Shown here piece after piece: positions 23,557 to 32,387 of a stretch of DNA of 64,000 nucleotides. The stretch is from Acidobacteriota bacterium. GTDB taxonomy: Bacteria > Acidobacteriota > Blastocatellia > Pyrinomonadales > Pyrinomonadaceae. Where the stretch lies: positions 35,079 through 99,078 of the forward strand of contig JAFDVJ010000060.1 in NCBI GenBank assembly GCA_018269075.1, given 5' to 3'. The notes below the pieces were generated by a model that saw only the letters and a program-made list of their open reading frames with translations, did not search any database and was not told where the DNA came from. Both the position numbers and the translations under genes were made by a program. Each line of letters begins with the position of its first letter. Position 1 is the stretch's first letter.

Positions 23557-24561
23557 ATGAAAACTCTTTCGCCGACCGAAAAAAACGATCTGCTGCTCGC
23601 GCTCGCGCTCGCCTTCGAAAAGAAAACGGCCGGGCCGGCGGCCCCGTCGACGTTTCGTGAGCTGGTCGAAAAAAGGTTCACGGCGGCCTCTCCGGAGCGG
23701 TTCGAAGCGCTCGCCGCGCGGGCCGAGATCAACGACCGCCTCGAACCGGAAGCCCGCGACCGGTGGCAGGCGCTGACGGCCGAGCGGCTCCGCCGTCGCG
23801 GACGGCATCGGCGGTTCGACGAGCGCATCAACCCGTCGCATATCGTCGCGGTGCTGGCCCGCGAGCCCGAATCGATCCGGCAGATCATCCTGCGAAATCT
23901 GCCGGCCGATCTGAGCCGCCGGATCGCGCTGTACCTCGACGTCGCGTTCGACCCGCCGGGAGAAAAACCGGCGGTTCCGGGAAAAGCCCCGCACGCCGCC
24001 GTGCTGGAAATCGTCCGCCGGCGGTTTTTGTCGGAATTCATCGCGCTCGAAGATATCTATGAACCCGACGAGCTCGACCGGTTTTCGTTCGGCGAGCTCG
24101 AGAATTTCATCCACCAGCTCGGCCTGCGCGAAATCGCGATCGCCTGCCGCGGGATCAATTCGAAAGAGACGCTGGCGGCGTTTTTGAACCGGTTCGACGA
24201 ATCGGACGCCCGCGAGATCGCGCATTACATCACCGAGCTCGATAAGATCCGCCCGTTCTGGGTCGCGCAGGCCGACGCGCTCGTCCGGAAAAGCTGGAGC
24301 GCGGACCTGCGGCCCGACAGGGTCATCCGGAAGATCGGCTTCAAGCTGCTCGCGATGGCCTACGCCGGCCGCGACGAAACGCGCCGCCGTTACGCGGCGC
24401 AGAAACTGTCGATCCGCGACGTCAAAAACTGGACCCGGCTCGTCAATCTGAGCGAGCGGAAATACGGGGCCGCCGGCCCGGACGATCGTCTCCGGCTCTC
24501 CAAAAGAAGCCGCATCATCGAACGGCTGGCCGTCAGGTTCAGCCAAACGGGAAAATTGTGA
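23557..24561 (+). CDS. FliG-like protein in the SctK position
   Basis: A 334-residue soluble protein between SctJ and SctL, the place of FliG in flagellar operons (fliF-fliG-fliH-fliI) and of SctK in many T3SS. Residues about 89-127 (INPSHIVAVLAREPESIRQI then ILRNLPADLSRRIAL) follow the FliG N-terminal pattern (hPxxIAxiLaxlxpxxAaxvLxxLP). Residues about 150-245 (FIALEDIYEPDELDRFSFGE, LGLREIAIACRGINSKETL, FDESDAREIAHYI) resemble the FliG middle domain (FEDLxxLdxxxLqxLLr...LAxALKG). FliG is not a standard part of non-flagellar T3SS. A divergent SctK is the alternative; the FliG-type reading is moderate. Confidence 0.6.
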   Translation: MKTLSPTEKNDLLLALALAFEKKTAGPAAPSTFRELVEKRFTAASPERFEALAARAEINDRLEPEARDRWQALTAERLRRRGRHRRFDERINPSHIVAVLAREPESIRQIILRNLPADLSRRIALYLDVAFDPPGEKPAVPGKAPHAAVLEIVRRRFLSEFIALEDIYEPDELDRFSFGELENFIHQLGLREIAIACRGINSKETLAAFLNRFDESDAREIAHYITELDKIRPFWVAQADALVRKSWSADLRPDRVIRKIGFKLLAMAYAGRDETRRRYAAQKLSIRDVKNWTRLVNLSERKYGAAGPDDRLRLSKRSRIIERLAVRFSQTGKL

Positions 24562-24675
24562 TTTCGGATTTCGGATTTCGGATTTCGGATTGTTCGTAAT
24601 TCAGACATTTTGCTTGATTTTGGAAATTGTAGGTATTGAGCAATCCGAAATCCGAAATCCGAAATCCGAAATCCA
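24560..24675. repeat. Heptamer tandem repeats (GATTTCG) in inverted arrangement
   Basis: Five to six copies of GGATTTC (24560-24592) are followed 45 bp later by the complementary GAAATCC units (24641-24675). They can fold into a long hairpin in the gap between the FliG-like gene and sctL. Single-orientation copies of the same heptamer are at 25394-25427 and 38291-38324, and another inverted pair is at 58992-59327. Confidence 0.85.
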
Positions 24676-24685
24676 AACTGGGATT

Positions 24686-25348
24686 ATGAATCAAGAGTTT
24701 TCATCGACGGGGAATTTGATCAAGGCCGGCGGCCGGAAGTTTGCGAATGGTTCCGTCGGTCGGCCGAAGGTCATCAAAAATCAGATACTCGCCGCCGAGC
24801 GCGAGGCGCACCGGATTCTCGAAGAGGCCGAGGAGTTTGCCGCCGAGATTCGCCGCGAAGCGCGCGAGGAAGCGGAAAACCTGAAGGCCGAGGCCTATCG
24901 CGAGGGCCGCGAAAACGCATTGACCGAGTTTGAGACGACGCTCGTCGAAACCCGCGAGATCCGCGAGCGGGTCTTTCGCGAAACCGAAAAAGACCTGCTC
25001 CGGCTGGCCGTTCGGCTGGCCGAAAAGATCGTCGGCCGGGAAATCGACGGCGACGATAAAACCGTCATCGACATCGTCTCGACGGCGCTGCAGAACGCCC
25101 GCCAGCAGGAAAAGCTGACGGTCCGCGTCAACCCGAAGGATCTGCCGACGGTCGAGCGGGCGACCCAGAAATTCGCCCATTCGGGCCGCGTCCGGTTTCT
25201 CGATTTCGTCGCCGACCCGCGCGTCGCGACGAGCGGCTGTCTGATCGAAAGCGAGGTCGGCACGATCGACGCCCGTCTCGAAACCCAGCTCCGCGTCCTC
25301 GAACGCGCCTTATTGTCGCAATCCGAAGGCGAAAGCCCGACCGATTAA
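24686..25348 (+). CDS. sctL: SctL, ATPase stator protein (FliH family)
   Basis: The ATG at 24686 (MNQEFSST) gives 220 residues; the longer frame would be read out of the repeat. An N-terminal charged coiled coil (ILAAEREAHRILEEAEEFAA) with AxxxGxxxA-like Glu/Arg periodicity is followed by the C-terminal FliH/YscL domain (LLRLAVRLAEKIVGREID; LTVRVNPKDLPTVE; VADPRVATSGCLIESEVG; TIDARLETQL). SctL regulates and tethers the SctN ATPase and connects it to SctQ. It is followed after 81 bp by sctN, with another heptamer repeat in between. Confidence 0.95.
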   Translation: MNQEFSSTGNLIKAGGRKFANGSVGRPKVIKNQILAAEREAHRILEEAEEFAAEIRREAREEAENLKAEAYREGRENALTEFETTLVETREIRERVFRETEKDLLRLAVRLAEKIVGREIDGDDKTVIDIVSTALQNARQQEKLTVRVNPKDLPTVERATQKFAHSGRVRFLDFVADPRVATSGCLIESEVGTIDARLETQLRVLERALLSQSEGESPTD

Positions 25349-25393
25349 ACGGAAAAACAGGTTTCGATTAAAAATAACAATGCCGAACCCGAA

Positions 25394-25427
25394 CAATCCG
25401 AAATCCGAAATCCGCAATCCGAAATCG
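25394..25427. repeat. Heptamer tandem repeat (GAAATCC) before sctN
   Basis: Four to five GAAATCC/GCAATCC units end 2 bp before the sctN ATG, replacing the place where a Shine-Dalgarno sequence would be. Confidence 0.8.
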
Positions 25428-25429
25428 AT

Positions 25430-26734
25430 ATGATTGATTTGCAGCCATATATTTCCGCCGTCGACTGGATCTCGTCCGTCGAGGTTCGCGGCCGGGTCAC
25501 CGAACTGATCGGCCTGCTGATCCGGGCGGCCGTTCCCGGCGCGCGCGTCGGCGAGCTGTGTCTGATCCATTCGCCGCATCGGGCCCGCGTCCTGCGCGCC
25601 GAAGTCGTTGGTTTTCGCGGCAGCGAAGTGATCCTGATGCCGCTCGGCGACGTCTCGGACGTCGCGATGGGCGCCGAGGTCGTGCCGACCGGCACGTCGC
25701 TGACGATCCGCGTCGGCGACGAGCTGCTCGGGCGGGTGCTCGACGGGCTCGGCGAGCCGCTCGACGGAAAGGGCGCGATCGAGGACGCGGTCGAAAAGAT
25801 CGTCGCCGCGCGGCCGCCCGATCCGATGAAGCGCCAGCGCGTGACGAAACAGCTCAAGACCGGCGTCCGCGCGATGGACGGCCTGCTGACGGTCGGCGAG
25901 GGCCAGCGGATCGGCATTTTCGCGGCCGCCGGCGTCGGCAAATCGACGACGCTCGGGATGCTCGCCCGCAACACCGAGGCCGACATCAACGTGATCGCGC
26001 TGATCGGCGAGCGCGGCCGCGAGGTCCGCGATTTTCTCGAACAGGATCTCGGCGAAGAAGGAATGAAACGCTCGGTGCTGGTTGTCGCGACCTCGAACGA
26101 GCCGTCGCTGATCCGGATGAAAGCGGCCTATGTCGCGACGGCGATCGCCGAATATTTCCGCGATCAGGGGAAAAAGGTGCTTTTTTTGATGGATTCGGTG
26201 ACGCGGTTTGCGCGCGCGCTCCGCGAAGTCGGGCTCGCGGCGGGCGAACCGCCGGCGCGCTCGGGTTTTCCGCCGTCCGTTTTCTCGGAGCTGCCGCGGC
26301 TCTTGGAACGCACCGGAAATTCCGACCGCGGCTCGATCACCGCGTTTTACACGGTGCTCGTCGAGGGCGACGATATGACCGAGCCGATCGCCGACGAAAC
26401 GCGCTCGATCCTCGACGGTCACGTCGTATTGTCGCGAAAACTGGCGGCGCTGAATCATTACCCGGCGATCGACGTCAACGAATCGGTCTCGCGCGTGATG
26501 AGCGCGATCGCCGCGCCGCGCCATCTCGAGGCCGCCGGCCGGCTCCGCGAAGTGCTCGCGACCTACGAGGCGCAGCGCGACCTGATCCTCATCGGCGCCT
26601 ACAAAAAAGGCAGCGATCCGAAGACCGATTACGCGATTTCGAAGATCGACGCCGTCAACAATTTTCTCCGGCAGGCCACTCACGAACAGATGCCGGCGGA
26701 AATGGCCGTCCAGCGGCTGATCCAGCTTTTTTAA
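25430..26734 (+). CDS. sctN: SctN, T3SS ATPase
   Basis: A 434-residue F1-beta-like ATPase. The Walker A motif AAAGVGKST lies near residues 165-174, and Walker B is in [12 protein letters not shown]. The T3SS-ATPase signature [20 protein letters not shown] and the C-terminal helical bundle ([19 protein letters not shown]) are intact. The enzyme unfolds substrates and releases chaperones at the base of the export gate. It works with SctL and SctO. There is no Shine-Dalgarno before the ATG, where a heptamer repeat is found. It is the last plus-strand gene before a terminator between convergent operons. Confidence 0.97.
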   Translation: MIDLQPYISAVDWISSVEVRGRVTELIGLLIRAAVPGARVGELCLIHSPHRARVLRAEVVGFRGSEVILMPLGDVSDVAMGAEVVPTGTSLTIRVGDELLGRVLDGLGEPLDGKGAIEDAVEKIVAARPPDPMKRQRVTKQLKTGVRAMDGLLTVGEGQRIGIFAAAGVGKSTTLGMLARNTEADINVIALIGERGREVRDFLEQDLGEEGMKRSVLVVATSNEPSLIRMKAAYVATAIAEYFRDQGKKVLFLMDSVTRFARALREVGLAAGEPPARSGFPPSVFSELPRLLERTGNSDRGSITAFYTVLVEGDDMTEPIADETRSILDGHVVLSRKLAALNHYPAIDVNESVSRVMSAIAAPRHLEAAGRLREVLATYEAQRDLILIGAYKKGSDPKTDYAISKIDAVNNFLRQATHEQMPAEMAVQRLIQLF

Positions 26735-26768
26735 CCAAAAAAAAAGGCTGCGGAAAGATTCCGCAGCC
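26735..26768 (-). terminator. Intrinsic terminator of the 673-residue substrate gene
   Basis: A perfect 10-bp stem, GGCTGCGGAA / TTCCGCAGCC, with a 3-nt loop (26746-26768) is followed on the minus strand by nine T. It lies between convergent sctN and the minus-strand gene, and the hairpin may also slow transcripts from sctN. Confidence 0.92.
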
Positions 26769-26791
26769 TGCAAAGGTCGCGTTTTTGGCAA

Positions 26792-28813
26792 TTATCGGGC
26801 GATCCAATCAGTCGCCAGATAACTCGTGATGAAATCGTTCCAGGCGATCGTGAAATTCGTTTCGAGCCCCTCGGCGTTGGGATGCGTCCGCTGGAAATCG
26901 AGCAGCGTCTGGCTCATATCGTTTTTCAAGCCGAGAAAGGCCTCCTGAAACTTCTTCAATTGTTCGGTTTTATCTTTTTCCTTGCTGGCTTCGATCAGTT
27001 TTTCGGCGAAATCCCCGACCTTGTCGACCGGCAGACCGATCTTTCCGGCCAGCGCGCCGAGGCCCTTGTTGACCGCGCCGTACATAAATTCGCGGAATTT
27101 CTTATCGTCCTCGAACTTGTCCTTGTAGGCCTGCACCGAATCGAGAAAACCGCCGCTGACCGCGCCGAAAAGATAGCCGATCTCCTGTCCGAGATAGGTC
27201 ACGTCGGCGCCGGGTTTGGCGGCCTGATCCATAATGTTCCGGGCGAGCTGGCCGATGACGCCGTCGTTGCCCTGGCCGTCGCCCATAATCGTCTCGACCA
27301 TCGACTTGCCGTTGTACTGGAGCAGGTCGGAAATCGGCGAATAGACGACGTTGATGAAGAAATCCTTGAGCACGTTCGGATCGAAATTGCGGTTGGTCGT
27401 GCCGTCGGCGTTGCGTTTGAGGGCGAACGTGTCGGTGATCTGCTGGGCGTGTTCGATGAACATCTTGCCGAGCGCTTCCTTCGTGAAGAAATTGTCGCCG
27501 GTCAGCGGCGCGACCGTCTTAAAGATGTTCAGCGCGTCGGCGCTCAGATTGCCGTTCGCGTCGGTCATTTTCGAAACGACGTTCAAAAAATCGCCCATCG
27601 CCGGGTCGAAGGCCCACGGGTTCGCGAAGCCGACGTTGTTCGCCGGGCCGCCGAGAAAGTTGGCGGCGGTCGTCAGCATCTTGTTGAAATTGGCCTTGTT
27701 CATCTCGATGAACCGGTCCATCGTCGACGGGCTGCCGTACATCGGCGGTTTGGCCGAACCGAAATTGATAAAATTGCCGAGGCCCTCGGGCGACATTCCG
27801 CCGAGCGCGGTCAGCGCGTCGACCGACCACGCGCCCTTTTCCGGGCCGCCGCTCGCCGCGACCGACATCGCGTGTTTGGCGTAGCCGGCGATCAGGTCGT
27901 CGTTGCCGGTCCGCCGGATGACGTCGGCGAGGCCCGTCCATTCCGAGATCGGAAACCGTTTGTCCATATCGGTGACCGAGTCGAGAATGCCGGCCATCTC
28001 CGACGGGTTTTGTTGGTAAGCCTCATTGATCGCGGTCGCGAGCAGGTCGCGCTGCTCGTTGTTGAGAACGCCGGCCCGCTGGAGGACTTCCTTGCCGTAC
28101 GGGTATTTGAGGACTTCCATCAGATAATCGTCGCGTTTGTCGGGCGGAATGGTTTTCAGATCGTCGGCGACGGTTTTGATGTCCTGCGCCGGATCGCCGG
28201 TCAGTTTTGGGGAAGGATAGCCTTTGGCGGCCGTGTCGAGCCGCGCGGCGTCGGCCCGTTCGTCGTCGTGGACGCTGCCCGACAAAAGGTGGTCGCGAAA
28301 TCTTTCGAGCATTTTCCGGCCGTCCGCGTCCTGACCGATCGCGTTCAATTGATCGTCGGAGAGATTTTTCGCGAAGCTCTGGGCGATTTCGTCCTTGTCG
28401 TTTTCCTCGACCTTGCCGCTGCCGCCCTGATCGATCTTGTCGCCGAGCATCGCCTGCGTCACGGCCCACGCGTCGGCCGGGTTGTTTTTGGCGATTTCGG
28501 CGAGGTCGCGGCCGACGCCGTCGGTGTCGAGATTGTCCTTGCCGCCGTTGTTCTTGATGATCTCGTCGGCTTTCTGTTGGGCCTGATCGGGCGTCAGCGT
28601 CCCGGTTTGGGCGGCCGGCGCGTCAAATTTGGCGTTGAGCCGGGCGCGCAGGAAATTCGCCTGGTTGTCGCTTTCGCCGCGGTTAGTGTAAACCGCCCCG
28701 TGGTTTTCGGGTTTGTTTTCGATTTTCGCGATGGCCGGTTTGACCTCGGGTTTTTTAACTTCCGTCGTCTCGCGGTGCGCCGTCGCGACGCCGCCTTCCA
28801 CTTTCAGTCCCAT
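26792..28813 (-). CDS. Large putative T3SS substrate (unknown family)
   Basis: A 673-residue protein without signal peptide. Residues 1-80 are disordered (Glu/Lys/Ala/Pro). The rest is mostly alpha-helical with short recurring segments such as DDYLMEVLKYPYGKEVL, LLATAINEAYQQNPSEMAGI and GVIGQLARNIMDQAAKPG. No catalytic motif or known effector family is recognised. Evidence for secretion is indirect: a consensus sigma-28-type promoter 48 bp upstream, a CesT-like chaperone gene just before it, a disordered N-terminus and a position inside the T3SS locus. It could be a translocator or an effector. A strong intrinsic terminator closes the gene. Confidence 0.6.
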   Translation of the reverse strand: MGLKVEGGVATAHRETTEVKKPEVKPAIAKIENKPENHGAVYTNRGESDNQANFLRARLNAKFDAPAAQTGTLTPDQAQQKADEIIKNNGGKDNLDTDGVGRDLAEIAKNNPADAWAVTQAMLGDKIDQGGSGKVEENDKDEIAQSFAKNLSDDQLNAIGQDADGRKMLERFRDHLLSGSVHDDERADAARLDTAAKGYPSPKLTGDPAQDIKTVADDLKTIPPDKRDDYLMEVLKYPYGKEVLQRAGVLNNEQRDLLATAINEAYQQNPSEMAGILDSVTDMDKRFPISEWTGLADVIRRTGNDDLIAGYAKHAMSVAASGGPEKGAWSVDALTALGGMSPEGLGNFINFGSAKPPMYGSPSTMDRFIEMNKANFNKMLTTAANFLGGPANNVGFANPWAFDPAMGDFLNVVSKMTDANGNLSADALNIFKTVAPLTGDNFFTKEALGKMFIEHAQQITDTFALKRNADGTTNRNFDPNVLKDFFINVVYSPISDLLQYNGKSMVETIMGDGQGNDGVIGQLARNIMDQAAKPGADVTYLGQEIGYLFGAVSGGFLDSVQAYKDKFEDDKKFREFMYGAVNKGLGALAGKIGLPVDKVGDFAEKLIEASKEKDKTEQLKKFQEAFLGLKNDMSQTLLDFQRTHPNAEGLETNFTIAWNDFITSYLATDWIAR

Positions 28814-28861
28814 AAACTTTTCTCCGTCATTAATAATCTGGTTGATTGTGCTTCATTGGGA

Positions 28862-28889
28862 TTATCGGCGGAAAAAGATCAAAGTTTCC
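28862..28889 (-). promoter_or_regulatory. Sigma-28-type promoter upstream of the 673-residue substrate gene
   Basis: On the minus strand GAAACTTT (28888-28881), an 11-bp spacer and GCCGATAA (28869-28862), 48 bp before the ATG. It lies between the chaperone gene and the substrate gene, so the substrate has its own late promoter. Confidence 0.8.
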
Positions 28890-28941
28890 CGGTAATGAAA
28901 AAATATTGATTTCGGGCGTTGAAGCGGCGTTTTGATGAAGT

Positions 28942-29358
28942 TCAGACGCTCGCTTTTTCGGCGGCGCGTTTGACGATCTCGGCGTTCCATTTGAGTCCCG
29001 CCCGCGCCAGCCGGCCGATTTCCGTGTCGAAGACCGAGTCGCCGAGAAATTCGTCGAAATCCCTCTGAAGATAAAAGGCGAGGTTCTCGCTGTTGAAGAC
29101 CAGCCGGCCGCCGCCGGTGTTGGATTCCGTTTCCTCGCCGAAAACCGCGTCGAGCATCCGGTCGGCCGGTTCTCGCCGAAACCGATGGATCAGCGCCTGC
29201 GCCGATAACAACTCGTCGGCCTCGTCGTATTCGAACCCGATGAAGGCCTCGCCGATTCGCGCCACGATATAGTCACGATCCGCATAAAAGGAAAAGTGAC
29301 ATTCGCCCGCCCGCCGGAAAAATGTCTCGATCTGACTGATCGCTTCTTCTCTGGTCAT
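28942..29358 (-). CDS. CesT/SycE-like class I T3SS chaperone
   Basis: A 138-residue acidic protein with the alpha-beta-alpha layout of class I chaperones: helix 1 (AISQIETFFRRAG), beta strands (CHFSFYADRDYIVARIGE, AFIGFEY), a central loop, then GGGRLVFNSENLAFYLQRDF (the usual Gx-L-x-x-xxxx-hxL-xxhpl strand pair) and a final helix. Class I chaperones bind the N-terminal region of one or a few effectors. The gene precedes the 673-residue substrate on the same strand, which is its probable client. Sequence similarity is moderate; length and secondary-structure order fit. Confidence 0.62.
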   Translation of the reverse strand: MTREEAISQIETFFRRAGECHFSFYADRDYIVARIGEAFIGFEYDEADELLSAQALIHRFRREPADRMLDAVFGEETESNTGGGRLVFNSENLAFYLQRDFDEFLGDSVFDTEIGRLARAGLKWNAEIVKRAAEKASV

Positions 29359-29624
29359 CCGACAATCCCCCTCAACCGAAACTGCGCCCGCCCGAAAAAT
29401 CCGCGGGCGATCGAGGCTATGCCCCGGCCGGGTTCGTTCAACGAACCGCGCGCCGCCGGTTTGTCCAGACCTCTGCCGATGCCGGCGGCCGGGCCCCGCA
29501 AACTCAACCCCATCCGAGCGTTCCTCCGATATTTACTCCCTTGTCCTTTAGTTTTCGGCGGAAATTCGGAAAAGTTTCGCGAATTTTGCCGGATACCCGA
29601 AAAAAATGCGACGGCCGAAAAAAA

Positions 29625-29651
29625 GAAACAAAGCCGAAAAAACGACGATAA
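29625..29651 (+). promoter_or_regulatory. Sigma-28-type promoter upstream of the 134-residue protein gene
   Basis: GAAACAAA (29625-29632), an 11-bp spacer and GACGATAA (29644-29651), 127 bp before the ATG. Same spacing and -10 as the other six. Confidence 0.65.
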
Positions 29652-29718
29652 TTTTAACGGCGGGCAGGAATTTCGCTCGCGGGCCGGTAAAATTATCGGA
29701 ATTTAATTGAATCGGGTA

Positions 29719-29747
29719 TTAACAAAAATGAATTTTTCAAATATAAT
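29719..29747 (+). promoter_or_regulatory. Sigma-70-type promoter
   Basis: TTAACA (29719-29724), a 17-bp spacer and a perfect TATAAT (29742-29747), 31 bp before the ATG of the 134-residue protein. Two promoters of different classes would give basal plus late expression. Confidence 0.6.
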
Positions 29748-29778
29748 TTCGCTACCAAATCGAAAGGAATAAAAGAAA

Positions 29779-30183
29779 ATGTCCGTCAAGAAAACAAGTT
29801 CGCCGCTCAGCAGCGGGGCCGAATCGCTCGATCCGCTCGGCGGTCAGGAAGAATTGCAGCGCGGCCCGCGGGTCGAGAAGAATTTCGAGGCCGCGCTCGC
29901 CGAGGTCGCCGGTCAGCTCGATCAGACCGGGGCGGCCGGCCAGACCGAAAACGCCTCGCGGAGCGAATTTCAGCGGATCGCCTCGAACGCCAATCTCGAT
30001 TCGCCCGAGGGCGTGATGTCGGCGGTGCGCGAGACGGCGCATTTTATCGTCAGCTCGCGGCTCGCGGAAGATCTCCGCGATTCCGAACAGGGCAAAAAAA
30101 TCGCCGACGATCTGAGCGGCTACATCTCGAAAGACCCATATCTGCACCGTAAGATACTGAATATTCTCCAACGACTGAAATAG
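29779..30183 (+). CDS. Small T3SS-locus protein of unknown family
   Basis: A 134-residue protein with a Ser/Gly-rich N-terminus (first 35 residues) and a helical C-terminal part (VMSAVRETAHFIVSSRLAED, KKIADDLSGYISKD, LHRKILNILQRLK). It has no signal peptide and no cysteine. AAAGGA precedes the ATG. Sigma-28-type and sigma-70-type promoters stand upstream. The promoter class suggests a secreted or late-acting factor. In flagella the anti-sigma FlgM is also a small late-expressed exported protein, but no FlgM motif is visible here. Confidence 0.55.
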   Translation: MSVKKTSSPLSSGAESLDPLGGQEELQRGPRVEKNFEAALAEVAGQLDQTGAAGQTENASRSEFQRIASNANLDSPEGVMSAVRETAHFIVSSRLAEDLRDSEQGKKIADDLSGYISKDPYLHRKILNILQRLK

Positions 30184-30282
30184 AACCCGTTAAAGACAAA
30201 CCCGTAAATCAATCTTCCGATTCCGTCCTTTTCGCATTTTCCGAAGGACGGATTTTTTTGACCCGTCGGCGGCCAAAAAAAC

Positions 30283-30310
30283 GGAAACTTTTTCGCCGGG
30301 CGCACGATAA
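30283..30310 (+). promoter_or_regulatory. Sigma-28-type promoter upstream of the peptidoglycan hydrolase gene
   Basis: GAAACTTT (30284-30291), an 11-bp spacer and CACGATAA (30303-30310), 45 bp before the ATG at 30356. Confidence 0.75.
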
Positions 30311-30355
30311 CTTGGCACAGAAAGGTAATTTTCATTTCATCAGCGGGGAACAGAA

Positions 30356-32242
30356 ATGCAGGTCGGTTCAAAAAATATTCTTGACGATGTGATGCGTTTT
30401 TTCGGGTTCGGAAACGAGGAGAACGAGCCGAAAAAGAATCCGGCGGTTGTCGGCGGCGACCGCCCGGCCGCCGGATTCGGGCCGCCGAACGGGGCGATCG
30501 AGAGAAATCTCGTCGACCGCAGCGGCATTCTGCGAAACGGGCTCGACGCACGATTTGCCGCGCGCACCGAAAATCGGTTCGATTACAACCAGATTCAGGG
30601 CGTCCGGGGGAACCGGTTCGTGACGGCCGAATTTCTGAACGGCGTCGAATCGATGGCCCAGAGAATCGGCACGCGGCCGGAATATATTCTGGCGGTGATG
30701 AGCTTCGAGACCGGCGGCACTTTCGATCCCGGCAAGCGAAACGGAATCGGCGCGACCGGTCTGATCCAGTTTCTGCCCTCGACGGCCGAAGGGCTCGGCA
30801 CATCGACCGGCGCGCTCGCCCGGATGTCTTCGACCGAACAGCTCCGCTACGTCGAAAAATACTTCGACCAGCCGCAGTTTCGCGGGCGGCTTGGCTCGCT
30901 CGAAGGCCTCTACACGGCGGTTCTGAGCGGCCGGGCGCGGCAGAACGGCGACGACGTGCTGTTCACGCGCGGTACGCGGGCCTACGCGCAGAACCCGCTC
31001 GACTGGGACAATGACGGGCGGATCACGGCCGGCGAAGCGGTGATGCCGGTGGCGGCGCGAATGTACGGCGGCGTCCGCGCCGTCCAGCAGCGGCTCGTCG
31101 ACGGCGGCTTCGTGCCCGAAGACCAGCAGCGGAATTTCGCCGACGGCCGCTGGGGCCGCAATTCGGCGGCCGCGCTCCGGCGTTTTCAGGAAGCGAACGA
31201 GCTGCCCGGGACGGGCCTGCTCGACGACCGGACGGCCCGCGCGTTGTTCGGCCTGCGCCCGCCGGTCGCGAATCCGCCGGCGGCCGCGACGACCGGGGAA
31301 CTTTCGCGCGGCAGCCACGGCCCGGCCGTCACGAATTTACAGGACAATCTGATCCGGCTCGGTTTTCTGACCGCCGCGCAGAAGGCGACCGGCGCGGGCG
31401 TTTTCGGCCCGCAGACCGAGGCCGCGCTCCGCGAATTCCAGCGTCACGCGCGAGTCGAGCCGAACGGCCGGTTCGACGCCGCGACCGAGCGGGCGATGCG
31501 CGACGTCAATCTCGGGCTCGGCCGGGCGACGACGGCGGGAAACGAAAATCTGACGAAGGGCATTCAGGACCGGCTCGTCGAGCTCGGCTTTCTGACGCGG
31601 GCGCAGGTCGACACCGGTTACGGGACGTTCGGGCCGCGCACCGAGGACGCCGTCCGGCGCTTTCAGGCGGGCCGCGGCCTCGAACGGACGGGCCGCGTCG
31701 ACGACGCGACTTTCGCGGCGCTCTTCGGCGGTCGCCGGACCGGCGGCGAACCGACGCCGACCGACGTCAATTATTCGACCGCGACGAACGGCCGCAATTA
31801 CACGGTCAATCCGGGCATTCTGATGACCGACGCGCTCCGGCCGCGGCTCGAGGAGCTGGCCGACCGGTATCACCGGCAGACCGGCGGCAGTCTGCAGATC
31901 ACGAGCGGCTACCGGCCGCCCGCGCGGCAGGCGGCGGCGATGTACGATCTGATCGAGGCCCACGGCACGGGTTATGTCCGCAATCTGTACGCCGACAAAA
32001 CGGCCGTCGATCAGATTCTGGCGGCCTACCGGAACAACAATGCGAGCCGCGCGGACGCGGTCGCGGCGATGACCCGGACGATCGGCGATCAGGTCGGCCA
32101 CGGCGTCTATATCTCGGATCATCTCCGGAGCCGCGCGCTCGACGTCGCGACGGACGCGAATTTTCGGGCGTTGAGCGGGATCGTCCGCGAGATGGGCGGG
32201 TCGATCCTGAACGAGGGAAATCATTTTCATATCGAGCTTTAG
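30356..32242 (+). CDS. Leaderless multidomain peptidoglycan hydrolase (transglycosylase, three PG-binding domains, M15-like peptidase)
   Basis: A 628-residue protein with no signal peptide. Domain 1 (about residues 80-235) is lytic-transglycosylase-like, with Glu118 in AVMSFETGG and GATGLIQFLPSTAEG. An EF-hand-like loop DWDNDGRITAGE follows. Three PG_binding_1 modules lie at about 238-302, 320-385 and 397-460. The last domain (about 485-628) is an M15 D,D-carboxypeptidase-like zinc site: His589 and Asp596 in SDHLRSRALDV, Glu620 and His623/His625 in EGNHFHIEL. It could cleave both the sugar backbone and the peptide stem. Lack of a Sec signal, a sigma-28-type promoter and placement before sctU suggest export through the T3SS, to open the cell's own wall (like FlgJ) or that of a target bacterium. 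Confidence 0.85.
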   Translation: MQVGSKNILDDVMRFFGFGNEENEPKKNPAVVGGDRPAAGFGPPNGAIERNLVDRSGILRNGLDARFAARTENRFDYNQIQGVRGNRFVTAEFLNGVESMAQRIGTRPEYILAVMSFETGGTFDPGKRNGIGATGLIQFLPSTAEGLGTSTGALARMSSTEQLRYVEKYFDQPQFRGRLGSLEGLYTAVLSGRARQNGDDVLFTRGTRAYAQNPLDWDNDGRITAGEAVMPVAARMYGGVRAVQQRLVDGGFVPEDQQRNFADGRWGRNSAAALRRFQEANELPGTGLLDDRTARALFGLRPPVANPPAAATTGELSRGSHGPAVTNLQDNLIRLGFLTAAQKATGAGVFGPQTEAALREFQRHARVEPNGRFDAATERAMRDVNLGLGRATTAGNENLTKGIQDRLVELGFLTRAQVDTGYGTFGPRTEDAVRRFQAGRGLERTGRVDDATFAALFGGRRTGGEPTPTDVNYSTATNGRNYTVNPGILMTDALRPRLEELADRYHRQTGGSLQITSGYRPPARQAAAMYDLIEAHGTGYVRNLYADKTAVDQILAAYRNNNASRADAVAAMTRTIGDQVGHGVYISDHLRSRALDVATDANFRALSGIVREMGGSILNEGNHFHIEL

Positions 32243-32387
32243 GAGAAAAAAGTTTGTAAAAACAAAACTCCGGAATGTAAAATAGATCAATCGCGGGCTT
32301 CGAATCATACTTCGTCGTTTCGCGGTTGATATTTTCCTGCCGGCAGGAAAGTCAGACCGCGAAAACCGACGGGCCGAATGAAAAATT

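Larger units (their letters stand above)
29359..29778. other. Divergent intergenic region with two candidate promoters
   Basis: No gene is supported in these 420 bp between the CesT-like gene and the 134-residue protein gene. It contains a sigma-28-type promoter (29625-29651) and a good sigma-70-type promoter (29719-29747), both reading toward the plus-strand gene. Confidence 0.65.

Noticed and set aside
26882..28909. Plus-strand open frame opposite the 673-residue substrate
   Set aside because: It lacks a ribosome binding site and normal composition, and the minus strand has a promoter, a terminator and a chaperone gene.
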